Assembly (NCBI RefSeq): GCF_003443675.1
Contig: NZ_CP031963.1
Location: 1,511,501 to 1,575,500 of the forward strand
Source of the DNA: Aquimarina sp. BL5
GTDB lineage: Bacteria; Bacteroidota; Bacteroidia; Flavobacteriales; Flavobacteriaceae
Length of the DNA stretch: 64,000 nucleotides
Direction: 5' to 3'
In this document: positions 8,126-16,497 of the stretch, piece by piece
How positions within the stretch are numbered: position 1 is the stretch's first letter
Layout of the letters: every line of letters begins with the position of its first letter
Translations under genes and position numbers: made by a program
The notes under the pieces: model-generated
Databases searched by the model: none
Seen by the model: the letters and a program-made list of their open reading frames with translations, nothing else
Told to the model about the DNA's origin: nothing

Positions 8126-9853
8126 ATGCAGATTTCAGATTCCGTACTAAATACCCGAGTTGAAGAGTGGCTATCACCTATTTTTGATACTCAAACACAA
8201 GAACAAATTTCACAATTAAAGCAAAACAATCCCGAAATTCTTAAAGAGAGTTTTTATAAGGACTTAGAATTTGGTACAGGTGGTATGCGCGGTATCATGG
8301 GAGTAGGAACAAATCGCATTAATAAATATACTTTAGGAAAAAGTACACAAGGTTTAAGTAATTACCTAAAAAAAGAATTTCCTGGAGAACAAGCAAAAGC
8401 TGTAATAGCTTACGATTGCAGAAACAATAGCGATACCTTAGCCCAACTTGTTGCCGATGTATTTTCTGCTAATGGGGTTCAAGTATATCTATTTTCTAGT
8501 TTACGACCAACACCGGAGTTATCATACGCCGTGAAAGAATTAAATTGTCATTGTGGAATCGTACTAACTGCTAGTCATAATCCGCCAGAATACAATGGAT
8601 ACAAAGTATACTGGCAAGACGGAGGGCAATTAGTTCCCCCACAAGATGGTGAGATTATTGCCGAAATTAACTCACTAAATTATACCGATATCAAGTTTGA
8701 TGCAAACACTGATTTAATTCAGAAAATTGATAAAGAAATTGATGTACCTTTTATAGAGAACAGTGTTAAGAAAGGAAGTTTTGCTGCTACTCAAGAGGCC
8801 AAAGATAATACGACTATTGTATTCACCTCGTTACACGGTACTTCTATTACTTCAGTTCCTGAGACATTAGAAAAAGCTGGGTACAAAAATGTACACATCG
8901 TAAAAGAACAAGAAATTCCTGATGGTAATTTTCCAACAGTAAAATCTCCAAATCCAGAAGAACCTGAAGCACTTGCCATGGCGATGGAATTGGCAAAAAA
9001 AGTAGATGCCGACATTGTAATCGGTACAGATCCGGATTGTGATCGACTAGGAATTGCCATTCGTAACAATCTAGGAGAATTACAATTGCTTAATGGAAAC
9101 CAAACTATGGTAGTAATGACTTGGTTTTTATTAAAACACTATAAAGAAAAAGGATTAAATGGCAATGAATTTATAGCTTCTACTATAGTGTCTACTCCGA
9201 TGCTAAGAAATCTTGGTGAAGCATATGGTGTAGAATATAAAGAAGTACTTACAGGATTTAAGTGGATTGCTAAACTCATCAAAGATTTTCCTGAAAAACA
9301 CTTTATTGGTGGTGGAGAAGAAAGTTTTGGCTTTATGGTTGGTGATTTTGTTCGTGATAAAGATGCTGTTACTTCTACTCTATTAGCCTGTGAAATAGTA
9401 GCATATACAAAATCTCATGGCAGTTCGTTTTATCAAGAGCTATTAAAACTATACACAGATCACGGATTTTATAAAGAAAGTTTGATTTCTCTTGTTAAAA
9501 AAGGAATTAAAGGCGCTGAGGAGATAAAACAAACAATGATTGATTTAAGAAATAACCCTCCGACAGCACTAAACAACGAAAAAATAGTACTGATCGAAGA
9601 TTATCATACGAGTATTGCCAAAAATACCCAAGATCGCACGGAGCAAACTATTGATGTCCCTAAATCCAATGTATTAATCTTTTACACAGAAGCAGGAAGC
9701 AAAATCGCTGCAAGACCAAGCGGAACCGAACCAAAAATCAAATTCTATATAAGTGTACAAGAGTCTTTAGCAACTACTGCTGATTTTGATAAAGTACAGG
9801 AAAAACTAGATCATAAAATAGAAGTCATCAAAAAAGATTTACAATTAACTTAA
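8126..9853 (+). CDS. Phospho-sugar mutase (phosphoglucomutase/phosphomannomutase)
   Basis: 575 residues, a normal length for the PGM2-like alpha-D-phosphohexomutase family that interconverts glucose-1-P/glucose-6-P or mannose phosphates. All four functional loops are visible: catalytic phosphoserine loop TASHNPPEYNGYK (Ser150), metal loop GTDPDCDRLG (Asp302, 304, 306), sugar-binding loop GGGEESFGFMVGD, and phosphate-binding loop RPSGTEPKIKFY near the C-terminus. The cytosolic enzyme supplies sugar phosphates for nucleotide-sugar and glycan synthesis. The ABC exporter gene begins 30 bases later on the same strand, so the two are probably one operon. The separation of glucose from mannose specificity cannot be made by eye. 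Confidence 0.95.
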   Translation: MQISDSVLNTRVEEWLSPIFDTQTQEQISQLKQNNPEILKESFYKDLEFGTGGMRGIMGVGTNRINKYTLGKSTQGLSNYLKKEFPGEQAKAVIAYDCRNNSDTLAQLVADVFSANGVQVYLFSSLRPTPELSYAVKELNCHCGIVLTASHNPPEYNGYKVYWQDGGQLVPPQDGEIIAEINSLNYTDIKFDANTDLIQKIDKEIDVPFIENSVKKGSFAATQEAKDNTTIVFTSLHGTSITSVPETLEKAGYKNVHIVKEQEIPDGNFPTVKSPNPEEPEALAMAMELAKKVDADIVIGTDPDCDRLGIAIRNNLGELQLLNGNQTMVVMTWFLLKHYKEKGLNGNEFIASTIVSTPMLRNLGEAYGVEYKEVLTGFKWIAKLIKDFPEKHFIGGGEESFGFMVGDFVRDKDAVTSTLLACEIVAYTKSHGSSFYQELLKLYTDHGFYKESLISLVKKGIKGAEEIKQTMIDLRNNPPTALNNEKIVLIEDYHTSIAKNTQDRTEQTIDVPKSNVLIFYTEAGSKIAARPSGTEPKIKFYISVQESLATTADFDKVQEKLDHKIEVIKKDLQLT

Positions 9854-9883
9854 ATAACGATAATAACCGTTTCTGAATACTTA

Positions 9884-11716
9884 ATGAACTATTTTAAACA
9901 AATTCTTCGCTTTGCGAAACCTTATAAATCTTTCGGGATTCTAAATATTATATGTAATATTTTTTATGCACTGTTTAGTGCATTGTCCTTTATAGCATTA
10001 ATTCCCATGCTTAAAGTATTATTTAATAAGGAAAAAAACACGGTGTATCCCGAACCTGTATGGAAGGGAATTGCTAGTTCTAAGGATTATCTCATGGATT
10101 CTCTAAACATTTTTATTTCAGAAAATGTTGCTTCTAAAGGGGAATTATATGTTCTTACTTATATGATTATAGCTATTATTACTATATTCATGTTAAAGAA
10201 TCTATTTAATTATTTAGCAATGTACTTTATTACATTTCTAAGAAATGGCGTATTAAGAGATATCAGAGATGAGTTATATGAAAAAACTATTAGTCTCCCA
10301 TTATCCTTCTTCTCTGAAAAACGAAAAGGAGATACTATGGCGAGGATTTCTACTGATGTATTAGAAATACAACATTCTTTCTTGTCAATTCTAGAGCTAA
10401 TAGTTAGAGAACCCCTTACCATTCTTTTTACCTTAATATTTATGTTTTACTTGAGTACAACACTTACGTTGTTTGTATTCATTTTTATTCCGGTTTCAGG
10501 GTTTCTTATTTCATTAATTGGTAAAACATTAAAAAAGCACTCTGATAAAGTTCAAAAAGAACAAGGTTATTTTTTATCCGTAGTTGAAGAAACATTGGGT
10601 GGACTTAAGGTAATTAAAGGGTTTAATGCCGAAAAAATATTTGGAAATAAGTTTAAAGAATCTACATCAAGGTTTTTCAAATTTTCAAATACTTTATTAA
10701 ATCGTCAGAATTTAGCTTCTCCAACTAGTGAATTTCTAGGAATTTGCGTAATCTCTGTATTGCTATGGTATGGAGGAAGATTAGTGTTTGTAAGCAAAAC
10801 TTTAGAAGCAGAAATGTTTTTAGCATATATTGGTTTAGCATATAACATTTTAACTCCTGCAAAGGCAATCTCAAAAGCTAACTACGGAGTAAAAAAAGGT
10901 AACGCCGCTGCAGAACGTGTTCTAGAAATCCTAAACACAGAATCTCCATTACAAGATAAACCTGGAGCAGTTGATAAAAGTAATTTTGAGGATAATATTC
11001 TTTTAGAAGGTATCTCCTTTAAATACGAGAATGAGTATGTGCTAAACGACTTCACTCTTAATGTTCCTAAAGGTAAATCTGTTGCACTCGTTGGGCAATC
11101 CGGAAGTGGTAAATCCACGATAGCTAATTTGGTTACGAGATTCTATGACGTAAATAAAGGAGCTATCAAAATAGATGGTATCGATATTAGAGATATTACT
11201 AAAGAATCCTTAAGAGGGTTAATGGGATTGGTGACTCAAGACTCAATTTTATTTAATGACACTATCAAAAATAATTTGCTTATTGGAGATGAAAATGCGT
11301 CTGACGAAGAAATATTGGAAGCTTTAAAAATAGCGAATGCCTGGGAATTTGTAAAAGACCTTCCCAAAGGTATAGAAACCAATATTGGTGATAGTGGTAA
11401 TAAAATAAGTGGCGGACAGAAACAACGACTTTCTATAGCCAGAGCGGTGCTAAAAAATCCCCCGATCATGATTCTGGATGAAGCGACCTCCGCTTTAGAC
11501 ACAGAAAGCGAGCGACTGGTGCAATCAGCTTTAGAAAATATGATGAAAAATCGAACCAGTATCGTAATAGCACATAGACTATCTACTATACAAAATTCAG
11601 ATTTAATCGTTGTAATGCAAAAAGGAAAAATTGTAGAACAAGGGACTCACGAAGAACTCATTGCTAGTAATGGCGCATACCAAAAATTAGTTACCATGCA
11701 ATCTTTTGATAGCTAA
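9884..11716 (+). CDS. MsbA-like ABC exporter (fused permease and ATPase)
   Basis: 610 residues. The first about 330 residues hold six hydrophobic segments of an ABC type-1 exporter domain. The C-terminal ATPase carries Walker A GQSGSGKST (near residue 405), signature ISGGQKQRLSIARA, Walker B PIMILDEATSALD and the switch His in IVIAHRLST. Half-transporters of this kind act as homodimers, commonly flipping lipid A-type lipids or exporting peptides; the precise cargo is not determinable. It follows the phosphomutase by 30 bases. The terminator hairpin at 11744 belongs to the first copy of a duplicated element. Confidence 0.93.
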   Translation: MNYFKQILRFAKPYKSFGILNIICNIFYALFSALSFIALIPMLKVLFNKEKNTVYPEPVWKGIASSKDYLMDSLNIFISENVASKGELYVLTYMIIAIITIFMLKNLFNYLAMYFITFLRNGVLRDIRDELYEKTISLPLSFFSEKRKGDTMARISTDVLEIQHSFLSILELIVREPLTILFTLIFMFYLSTTLTLFVFIFIPVSGFLISLIGKTLKKHSDKVQKEQGYFLSVVEETLGGLKVIKGFNAEKIFGNKFKESTSRFFKFSNTLLNRQNLASPTSEFLGICVISVLLWYGGRLVFVSKTLEAEMFLAYIGLAYNILTPAKAISKANYGVKKGNAAAERVLEILNTESPLQDKPGAVDKSNFEDNILLEGISFKYENEYVLNDFTLNVPKGKSVALVGQSGSGKSTIANLVTRFYDVNKGAIKIDGIDIRDITKESLRGLMGLVTQDSILFNDTIKNNLLIGDENASDEEILEALKIANAWEFVKDLPKGIETNIGDSGNKISGGQKQRLSIARAVLKNPPIMILDEATSALDTESERLVQSALENMMKNRTSIVIAHRLSTIQNSDLIVVMQKGKIVEQGTHEELIASNGAYQKLVTMQSFDS

Positions 11717-11739
11717 TCCCTGAATATCAATTATATAAA

Positions 11740-11873
11740 AACAAAAAAGAGCGTCTCCACGCTCTTTTTCTTCACACAAATCATCTTAATTTAGGGGCTT
11801 AATCTAAAATTAAAACTCACTTTTATTAAGAACTTCCATCTTGGGGAAAATGAAAGTACTAACTCATTTTTAC
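11740..11873 (-). ncRNA. Putative small RNA gene, copy 1 of a tandem duplicate
   Basis: On the minus strand the copy has all parts of a short transcription unit. A promoter (11878-11909) is followed by about 110 nt without a long frame and then the hairpin AAAAAGAGCGT-GGAG-ACGCTCTTTTT plus T-rich sequence at 11769-11744. It contains a tiny frame that could encode MEVLNKSEF, conserved as MKVFNKSEF in copy 2, so a leader-type peptide is an alternative. The transcript start is predicted from promoter spacing only. No known RNA family was recognised. Confidence 0.4.
11744..11769. terminator. Hairpin terminator, usable on both strands (copy 1)
   Basis: Stem AAAAAGAGCGT (11744-11754) with ACGCTCTTTTT (11759-11769), loop CTCC. 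It lies 28 bases after the ABC exporter stop and can end that message. Read from the other strand it ends the putative small RNA. Confidence 0.85.
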
Positions 11874-11877
11874 TTTG

Positions 11878-11909
11878 TAAAGATACAATCATTTTAGAAC
11901 ACTGCAAAA
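11878..11909 (-). promoter_or_regulatory. Promoter of small RNA copy 1
   Basis: Minus strand: TTTTG (11905-11909), 19-nt spacer, TATCTTTA (11878-11885; one mismatch to TAnnTTTG). The arrangement is identical in copy 2. Confidence 0.45.
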
Positions 11910-11940
11910 CATTTTATGTATTTAATCTAAAAAAACATAC

Positions 11941-12058
11941 TTTTTAACACTTGTTTAATCAATAAATGATAATTTTGTAATCTAAAACTTACAATAAAAC
12001 AAAAACTAAATACCGAATAATTGTAATAGAAACACTCACAAAGAAAGTATATAAAATA
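11941..12058. other. Unique spacer between the two repeat copies
   Basis: 118 AT-rich bases without a coding frame or hairpin. The duplication therefore did not produce directly abutting copies, or the spacer has diverged beyond recognition. Confidence 0.5.
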
Positions 12059-12188
12059 AAAAAGAGCGTCTCCACGCTCTTTTTCTTCACACAAATCATC
12101 TTAATTTAGGGGCTTAATCTAAAATTAAAACTCACTTTTATTAAAAACCTTCATCTTGGGGAAAATGAAAGTACTAACTCATTTTTAC
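12055..12188 (-). ncRNA. Putative small RNA gene, copy 2 of a tandem duplicate
   Basis: Same architecture as copy 1: promoter at 12193-12224, about 130-nt predicted transcript, terminator hairpin at 12084-12059 followed by T-rich sequence on the minus strand. Three of the differences from copy 1 fall inside the nine-codon micro-frame, changing MEVLNKSEF to MKVFNKSEF but keeping start, length and stop. The rest of the predicted transcript is identical, which fits a functional RNA kept in two copies. A riboregulator or a leader peptide are both open. Confidence 0.42.
12059..12084. terminator. Hairpin terminator, usable on both strands (copy 2)
   Basis: Stem AAAAAGAGCGT (12059-12069) with ACGCTCTTTTT (12074-12084), loop CTCC, identical to copy 1. 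No plus-strand gene ends just upstream, which supports its use on the minus strand. Confidence 0.8.
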
Positions 12189-12192
12189 TTTG

Positions 12193-12224
12193 TAAAGATA
12201 CAATCATTTTAGAACACTGCAAAA
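12193..12224 (-). promoter_or_regulatory. Promoter of small RNA copy 2
   Basis: Minus strand: TTTTG (12220-12224), 19-nt spacer, TATCTTTA (12193-12200), the Bacteroidota -33/-7 layout with one mismatch in the -7 element. Confidence 0.45.
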
Positions 12225-12394
12225 CATTTAATGCTTTTTATCTAAAAAAACACACTTTTAACTAAATTATTACATTTAATTCCTACATTTTCTTACAAAA
12301 AAATATTTTAATGATCTTATTAAACCTTTTTTATGTAATTTAGTCTTATAGCATAGTAACGCATATGAACTACCATTAAAACTATATTTTACTA

Positions 12395-12943
12395 TTGAAT
12401 ATTCAAGAAGAAGAAAAATTACTTATTGCCCTGAAAACGGATAAAGACATCAATAGTGCCTTTAGCAAGCTTGTTGCTCTTTATAAACAGAGATTATATT
12501 GGCATATTAGAAATATGGTAAAAAACCATGATGATACAGATGATATATTGCAAAATGTGTTTATTAAGGTGTATAAAAACATATCAAAATTTAAAGGAGA
12601 AAGTAAATTATATTCGTGGATGTATAGAATCGCTACCAATGAATCTATTACCTTCTTAAACCAAAAGGCAAAAAAATATAATATAAGTAATGAAGAATTA
12701 CAGCAACAGCTTATCGAAAACCTAGAAGCTGATGTATATTTTGAAGGTGATGAGATTCAACTTAAATTGCAAAAGGCAATTACTTTATTACCAAGAAAAC
12801 AGCAACAGGTATTCAATATGAAATATTTTCAGGAATTGAAATACAAAGAAATATCTGAAATTTTGGAGACTAGTGAAGGAGCGTTAAAAGCCTCGTACCA
12901 TTTAGCTTCTAAAAAAATTGAAGAATTCCTGAAAACTAATTAA
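12395..12943 (+). CDS. ECF-type RNA polymerase sigma factor
   Basis: 182 residues. Region 2 is clear: DDTDDILQNVFIKVYKNISKF, then YSWMYRIATNESI, about residues 48-90. Region 4 is clear too: LPRKQQQVFNMKYFQELKYK, then EISEILETSEGALKASYHLA, about 128-170. The start is a TTG at 12395. An in-frame ATG at 12365 is followed by TAA at 12377, and the next ATG would delete region 2.1. The next gene encodes a one-pass membrane protein and the one after it a Spy-like periplasmic protein; together they form the common flavobacterial 'ECF sigma - membrane regulator - sensor' operon. Targets are unknown; envelope stress is likely. Confidence 0.93.
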   Translation: MNIQEEEKLLIALKTDKDINSAFSKLVALYKQRLYWHIRNMVKNHDDTDDILQNVFIKVYKNISKFKGESKLYSWMYRIATNESITFLNQKAKKYNISNEELQQQLIENLEADVYFEGDEIQLKLQKAITLLPRKQQQVFNMKYFQELKYKEISEILETSEGALKASYHLASKKIEEFLKTN

Positions 12944-12974
12944 ACCTTTTTACATTTATAGCGTCCTATATACA

Positions 12975-13616
12975 GTGAAAAAAAATAATTTACATAACGA
13001 TAAGAAAGGATTTAAAGTTCCTGAAAATTACTTCGATAATTTCGAAGAGAAGCTTTTTGAGAAAATATCTCAAGAAAATGAAAACTCTTCTTTACTATCG
13101 GATACAAGATCCTCTGGTCTAAATGTTCCTGACAACTATTTCTATACTTTTGAGAATCAGCTTATGGAAAAACTGAATTCTGAGGAAAAAGAGACTTCCA
13201 TACTTGTTGATAGTCTAAAAACAGGCTTGACAACACCTGAAAAGTATTTTGAAAATATAGAAGAAAAGATTTTACAAAAAACAATTACTGTAAACAAGGA
13301 AACCAACGTAGTATCTATATTCTCTAGAAAGAACATATTATATGTTTCTGGTATTGCAGCGATGATTGCCATTATTATATCTATCTCGATTCATAAAGAA
13401 AATGATTCTTTTAATTTTGACAATATTGATGTTGCTGACATTCAGGAGTACTTTGAGGAAGGAAATGCAGAATTTAGTGATGCTGAAATTGCCGAATTGC
13501 TGGATGATGAAACTAATTTAACCGATGCATTTGGCAATACCGAACTAAGTGAAAAAGAATTAGAAGATTATTTATCTGATGAAGAGTTAACTGATGAGAT
13601 TATATATGTTGAATAA
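12975..13616 (+). CDS. Membrane-anchored putative anti-sigma/regulatory protein with three VPxNYF repeats
   Basis: 213 residues with a GTG start at 12975, 31 bases after the sigma gene. The N-terminal half holds three copies of one helical motif: FKVPENYFDNFEEKLFEKI, LNVPDNYFYTFENQLMEKL and LTTPEKYFENIEEKILQK (near residues 13, 49 and 83). A single membrane helix follows (about 117-135), then a strongly acidic extracytoplasmic tail (about 20 Asp/Glu among the last 60 residues). Placement directly after an ECF sigma suggests that the cytoplasmic repeats bind the sigma factor, although no canonical zinc anti-sigma motif is present. Function is inference from context. Confidence 0.72.
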   Translation: MKKNNLHNDKKGFKVPENYFDNFEEKLFEKISQENENSSLLSDTRSSGLNVPDNYFYTFENQLMEKLNSEEKETSILVDSLKTGLTTPEKYFENIEEKILQKTITVNKETNVVSIFSRKNILYVSGIAAMIAIIISISIHKENDSFNFDNIDVADIQEYFEEGNAEFSDAEIAELLDDETNLTDAFGNTELSEKELEDYLSDEELTDEIIYVE

Positions 13617-13626
13617 AAAAGAACGC

Positions 13627-14070
13627 ATGAAAAAAATACTATTACTATTTATTATTGTTTTTACAATTAATATTTCTTATTCCCAAAGAGGTTCTAGAGA
13701 AAGAGTAAAAACTTTAAAAATAGCTTATATAACAGAACAATTAAATTTAAGTAGTAAGGAAGCTCAACAATTTTGGCCTATTTATAACAAACATGACGAA
13801 ACCATGGAAAGCCTTAAAAAGGAAGAACGTAGATCTATTAGATCAATAAAAGATGCTGATGGACCTGAAGGCTTAAGTGAAAAAGAAGCTGAGGAGCTTT
13901 TAAGAAATCATATAAAAGGAGAAGAGCAAAAATTAAATGCTCGCAAAAAACTAATTACAGATCTAAGACAAGTTATTTCCTATAAGCAGATTCTAAAACT
14001 GGTAAAAGCAGAGAGGGAATTTAACAAACGTCTTCTAAAGCAATTGAGGGATAGACGACAAAGAAATTGA
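13627..14070 (+). CDS. Spy/CpxP-like periplasmic protein ('sensor of ECF-type sigma factor')
   Basis: 147 residues from the ATG at 13627, ten bases after the preceding stop. The frame opens earlier (13594), but only the later ATG starts a signal peptide (MKKILLLFIIVFTINISYSQ). The mature protein is almost wholly alpha-helical and basic, with the pattern LKIAYITEQLNLSSKEAQQFWPIYNKH that defines the flavobacterial sensor proteins next to ECF sigma factors. It is distantly like Spy/CpxP periplasmic stress chaperones. It is likely the extracytoplasmic component of the three-gene regulatory operon. Confidence 0.78.
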   Translation: MKKILLLFIIVFTINISYSQRGSRERVKTLKIAYITEQLNLSSKEAQQFWPIYNKHDETMESLKKEERRSIRSIKDADGPEGLSEKEAEELLRNHIKGEEQKLNARKKLITDLRQVISYKQILKLVKAEREFNKRLLKQLRDRRQRN

Positions 14071-14097
14071 CAATAAGAAATCTTGCTGATTTTGAAT

Positions 14098-14133
14098 AAA
14101 AAGTAAATGAGATCTCTTTATCATTTACTTTTT
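14098..14133. terminator. Bidirectional terminator between convergent genes
   Basis: A perfect 13-bp inverted repeat AAAAAGTAAATGA (14098-14110) and its complement (14121-14133) with a 10-nt loop and flanking T-runs on both strands. It overlaps the last codons and stop of the minus-strand gene that ends at 14125. Confidence 0.8.
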
Positions 14134-15192
14134 TGTTTTAAAAATTAATTTTGCAATTCTATTTTTTCCTGCCGCCACTGCCACACTATCATTTATAAAT
14201 CGAAGTGTATAAAAGCTTTCTTTACTAATATCTTTCCATGAATTTCCTGAGTCATTAGAAATAGAAATTCCGGTAAAGCCTAATGCTATCATTTCTTTAC
14301 CACCTCCATTGGGAATGTATCGAATACAACTTTTATATCCCACTCCTACTCCATCTGCTATCAAATTCCAAGTTTTGCCTCCGTCAGTCGTTACAGCCTT
14401 ATTTCTTTTTTTATTCTCAGGTTTTGTATAATCTCCACCAAAAATCACCCCATTACTTTCATCATAAAAATCCATAGAATATGCTCCAGTTGTTTCGATT
14501 CCCTGTATTATTGGAGTTTCAAAAACTTGCCAGCTATTACCTTTATCAGATGAATAAAAAACTCTCGATTTCATACCACCGGAAACAATCCAGGTATGAT
14601 TACCAACAATTGCTATATTTCCGTTACTAGCTGCAAAAGCGGCTTCTCCTTCTCCTGTTTTAGGTAAATCTTCGCAAGAAAATTTATTCCAGGTCTCTCC
14701 TCCATCCCTGGTAATAATAATGGATAAACATCCATCCGTTGGATCTCCCATCGCAATTCCTTCTTTATTATTCCAAAATGTCATAGCATCATAAAAGACC
14801 TTTTCGTGATCTTCTTTGTACACCACCTTTGTTTCTCGGTTTTCTTTATTAATTTTATATAATAAAGCTGGCGATGCAATACTCAGTATAAAAAAATCAG
14901 TCTCTGTATCTGCTATAGCCCTAAAGTGAATTTTCTCTCCTTCAAAATCTAAAGTGTTGATTTTTTTATTCTTGATAGTAAGCTTATCATCTATTTCAAA
15001 AGTTCCATACACACCATTACTACCTGCAAACATTAATAGACTATCATATATTTCTATAGCTCTTATACTCGTTGAATCACTAAAAATAGTCTCGACAGTT
15101 ACTTCAGAAAAATTGTGTTGAACTAATTTCTGTTGTTCTGATCCACAATTGAAAAGAAGCGTCACAACCAACAACAATAGTAAAAATCTCAT
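14125..15192 (-). CDS. YCF48-like beta-propeller lipoprotein
   Basis: 355 residues with a lipoprotein signal ending LLFNCGSEQ (Cys16). Repeated BNR/Asp-box motifs are visible: ITRDGGETWNKF, SSDKGNSWQVF, TTDGGKTWNLI and SNDSGNSWKDI, one per propeller blade. This is the YCF48/Hcf136-like fold, often loosely annotated 'oxidoreductase' in Bacteroidota. In plants and cyanobacteria the fold assists photosystem II assembly; here it is probably a surface or periplasmic binding protein of unknown partner. It is divergently oriented from the rRNA methyltransferase with only about 70 bases between. Confidence 0.82.
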   Translation of the reverse strand: MRFLLLLLVVTLLFNCGSEQQKLVQHNFSEVTVETIFSDSTSIRAIEIYDSLLMFAGSNGVYGTFEIDDKLTIKNKKINTLDFEGEKIHFRAIADTETDFFILSIASPALLYKINKENRETKVVYKEDHEKVFYDAMTFWNNKEGIAMGDPTDGCLSIIITRDGGETWNKFSCEDLPKTGEGEAAFAASNGNIAIVGNHTWIVSGGMKSRVFYSSDKGNSWQVFETPIIQGIETTGAYSMDFYDESNGVIFGGDYTKPENKKRNKAVTTDGGKTWNLIADGVGVGYKSCIRYIPNGGGKEMIALGFTGISISNDSGNSWKDISKESFYTLRFINDSVAVAAGKNRIAKLIFKTKK

Positions 15193-15262
15193 ACCCCATA
15201 TTTTTGAATCAAATATAACACTATTCTAAAGCAAAGGATTACCTTTGCAAACCTTAAAAAAA

Positions 15263-16477
15263 ATGACAATGCGTTTACATAGAACTTTGGTTTTTGCTGT
15301 TATAGACGGACTTACTGAAATATTTAATGAAGGAGCTTATGCCGATAAAGTAGTTCAAAAATTACTAAAACGTGATAAACGATGGGGATCTCGTGACCGC
15401 AGTTTTATTGCAGAAACCGTGTATGATATCGTAAGGTGGAAACGCCTTTATGCTGAAATTGCCGATGTTTCTGAACCTTTTTCTAGAGAAAATCTTTGGA
15501 GAATATTTGCTGTTTGGGCTACACTAAGAGGTATCACATTACCTGACTGGAAACAAATTATTCCTACTCCTACAAGACGTATCAAAGGTCGTTTTGATGA
15601 ATTAAGCAATACACGTAAATTTAGAGAATCCATACCGGATTGGATGGACGAATTAGGAGAAAAAGAGTTGGGAGCTAAATGGGATAAAGAAATTGCTGCC
15701 TTAAATCAGCAAGCACCGGTAGTTCTTAGAGCTAATTCTCTAAAAATATCCAGAGATAAGCTTAGAGGAATTCTTGAAGATGAAAATATAGACACAGAAT
15801 TTATCAAAGGATATCCATCGGCTCTTCAACTTACAGAGAGAGCAAATGTATTCTCTACAGAAGCTTTTAAAAAGGGATTCTTTGAGGTACAGGATGGTTC
15901 ATCGCAATTAGTTGCTGATTTCTTAGAAGTAAAACCAGGTCAGCGGGTAGTAGATACTTGTGCAGGAGCTGGTGGAAAAACACTACACTTGGCTGCATTA
16001 ATGGAGAACAAAGGTCAGGTAATTGCTATGGATATTTATAGTAATAAACTAAAAGAACTTAAGAGAAGAGCGAGACGTGCAGGTGCTCACAACATAGAAC
16101 CCCGGACTATAGAAAGCACTAAAGATATTAAGAAATTACACGGTAAAGCAGATCGTGTCTTAATCGATGCGCCTTGTAGTGGATTAGGTGTTTTAAGTAG
16201 AAACCCAGATGCCAAATGGAAATTGCAACCAGAATTTCTGGATAAAATCAGGCAAACACAATCCGAGATATTAGAAAGCTATTCCAAAATGGTAAAACCT
16301 GGCGGAAAATTAGTATACGCCACTTGTTCTATTTTACCTTCAGAAAACCAAGAACAGGTTAAAACATTCTTAACCAAAGAAATAGGAAAAGAGTTTATCT
16401 TTGTAAAGGATAAAAAAGTGCTTTCTTCAGAATCTGGATTTGATGGATTTTATATGGCACTACTAGAAAGAAAATAA
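15263..16477 (+). CDS. RsmB/NOP2-family rRNA (cytosine-C5) methyltransferase
   Basis: 404 residues from the ATG at 15263 (15269 is equally possible); an in-frame TTG at 15245 is less likely. An N-terminal NusB-like helical domain (residues about 1-130) precedes a SAM-binding fold with DTCAGAGGKTLHLAALM (motif I). The two conserved cysteines of m5C methyltransferases are in IDAPCSGLGVL (near residue 300, motif IV) and YATCSILPSENQEQV (near 353, motif VI). The likely target is a cytosine in 16S rRNA, as for E. coli RsmB, but the exact base is not predictable. The endonuclease gene starts 20 bases downstream, possibly on the same message. Confidence 0.9.
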   Translation: MTMRLHRTLVFAVIDGLTEIFNEGAYADKVVQKLLKRDKRWGSRDRSFIAETVYDIVRWKRLYAEIADVSEPFSRENLWRIFAVWATLRGITLPDWKQIIPTPTRRIKGRFDELSNTRKFRESIPDWMDELGEKELGAKWDKEIAALNQQAPVVLRANSLKISRDKLRGILEDENIDTEFIKGYPSALQLTERANVFSTEAFKKGFFEVQDGSSQLVADFLEVKPGQRVVDTCAGAGGKTLHLAALMENKGQVIAMDIYSNKLKELKRRARRAGAHNIEPRTIESTKDIKKLHGKADRVLIDAPCSGLGVLSRNPDAKWKLQPEFLDKIRQTQSEILESYSKMVKPGGKLVYATCSILPSENQEQVKTFLTKEIGKEFIFVKDKKVLSSESGFDGFYMALLERK

Positions 16478-16497
16478 CTCAACTTACGCAACAAACA

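Larger units (their letters stand above)
11744..11940. repeat. Tandem 197-bp direct repeat, copy 1
   Basis: This segment recurs at a constant offset of 315 bases (12059-12255) with about eight substitutions and no gap, roughly 96 percent identity. The unit runs from the hairpin to an A-run following ATCTAAAAAAACA. The 118 bases between the copies are not repeated. Confidence 0.95.
12059..12255. repeat. Tandem 197-bp direct repeat, copy 2
   Basis: Second copy of the unit described at 11744-11940. After 12255 the sequences diverge. The sigma factor gene begins 140 bases later. Confidence 0.95.

Noticed and set aside
12365..12379. In-frame ATG upstream of the sigma factor as an alternative start
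   Set aside because: The frame reads ATG AAC TAC CAT TAA; a stop codon at 12377 separates it from the sigma coding region.
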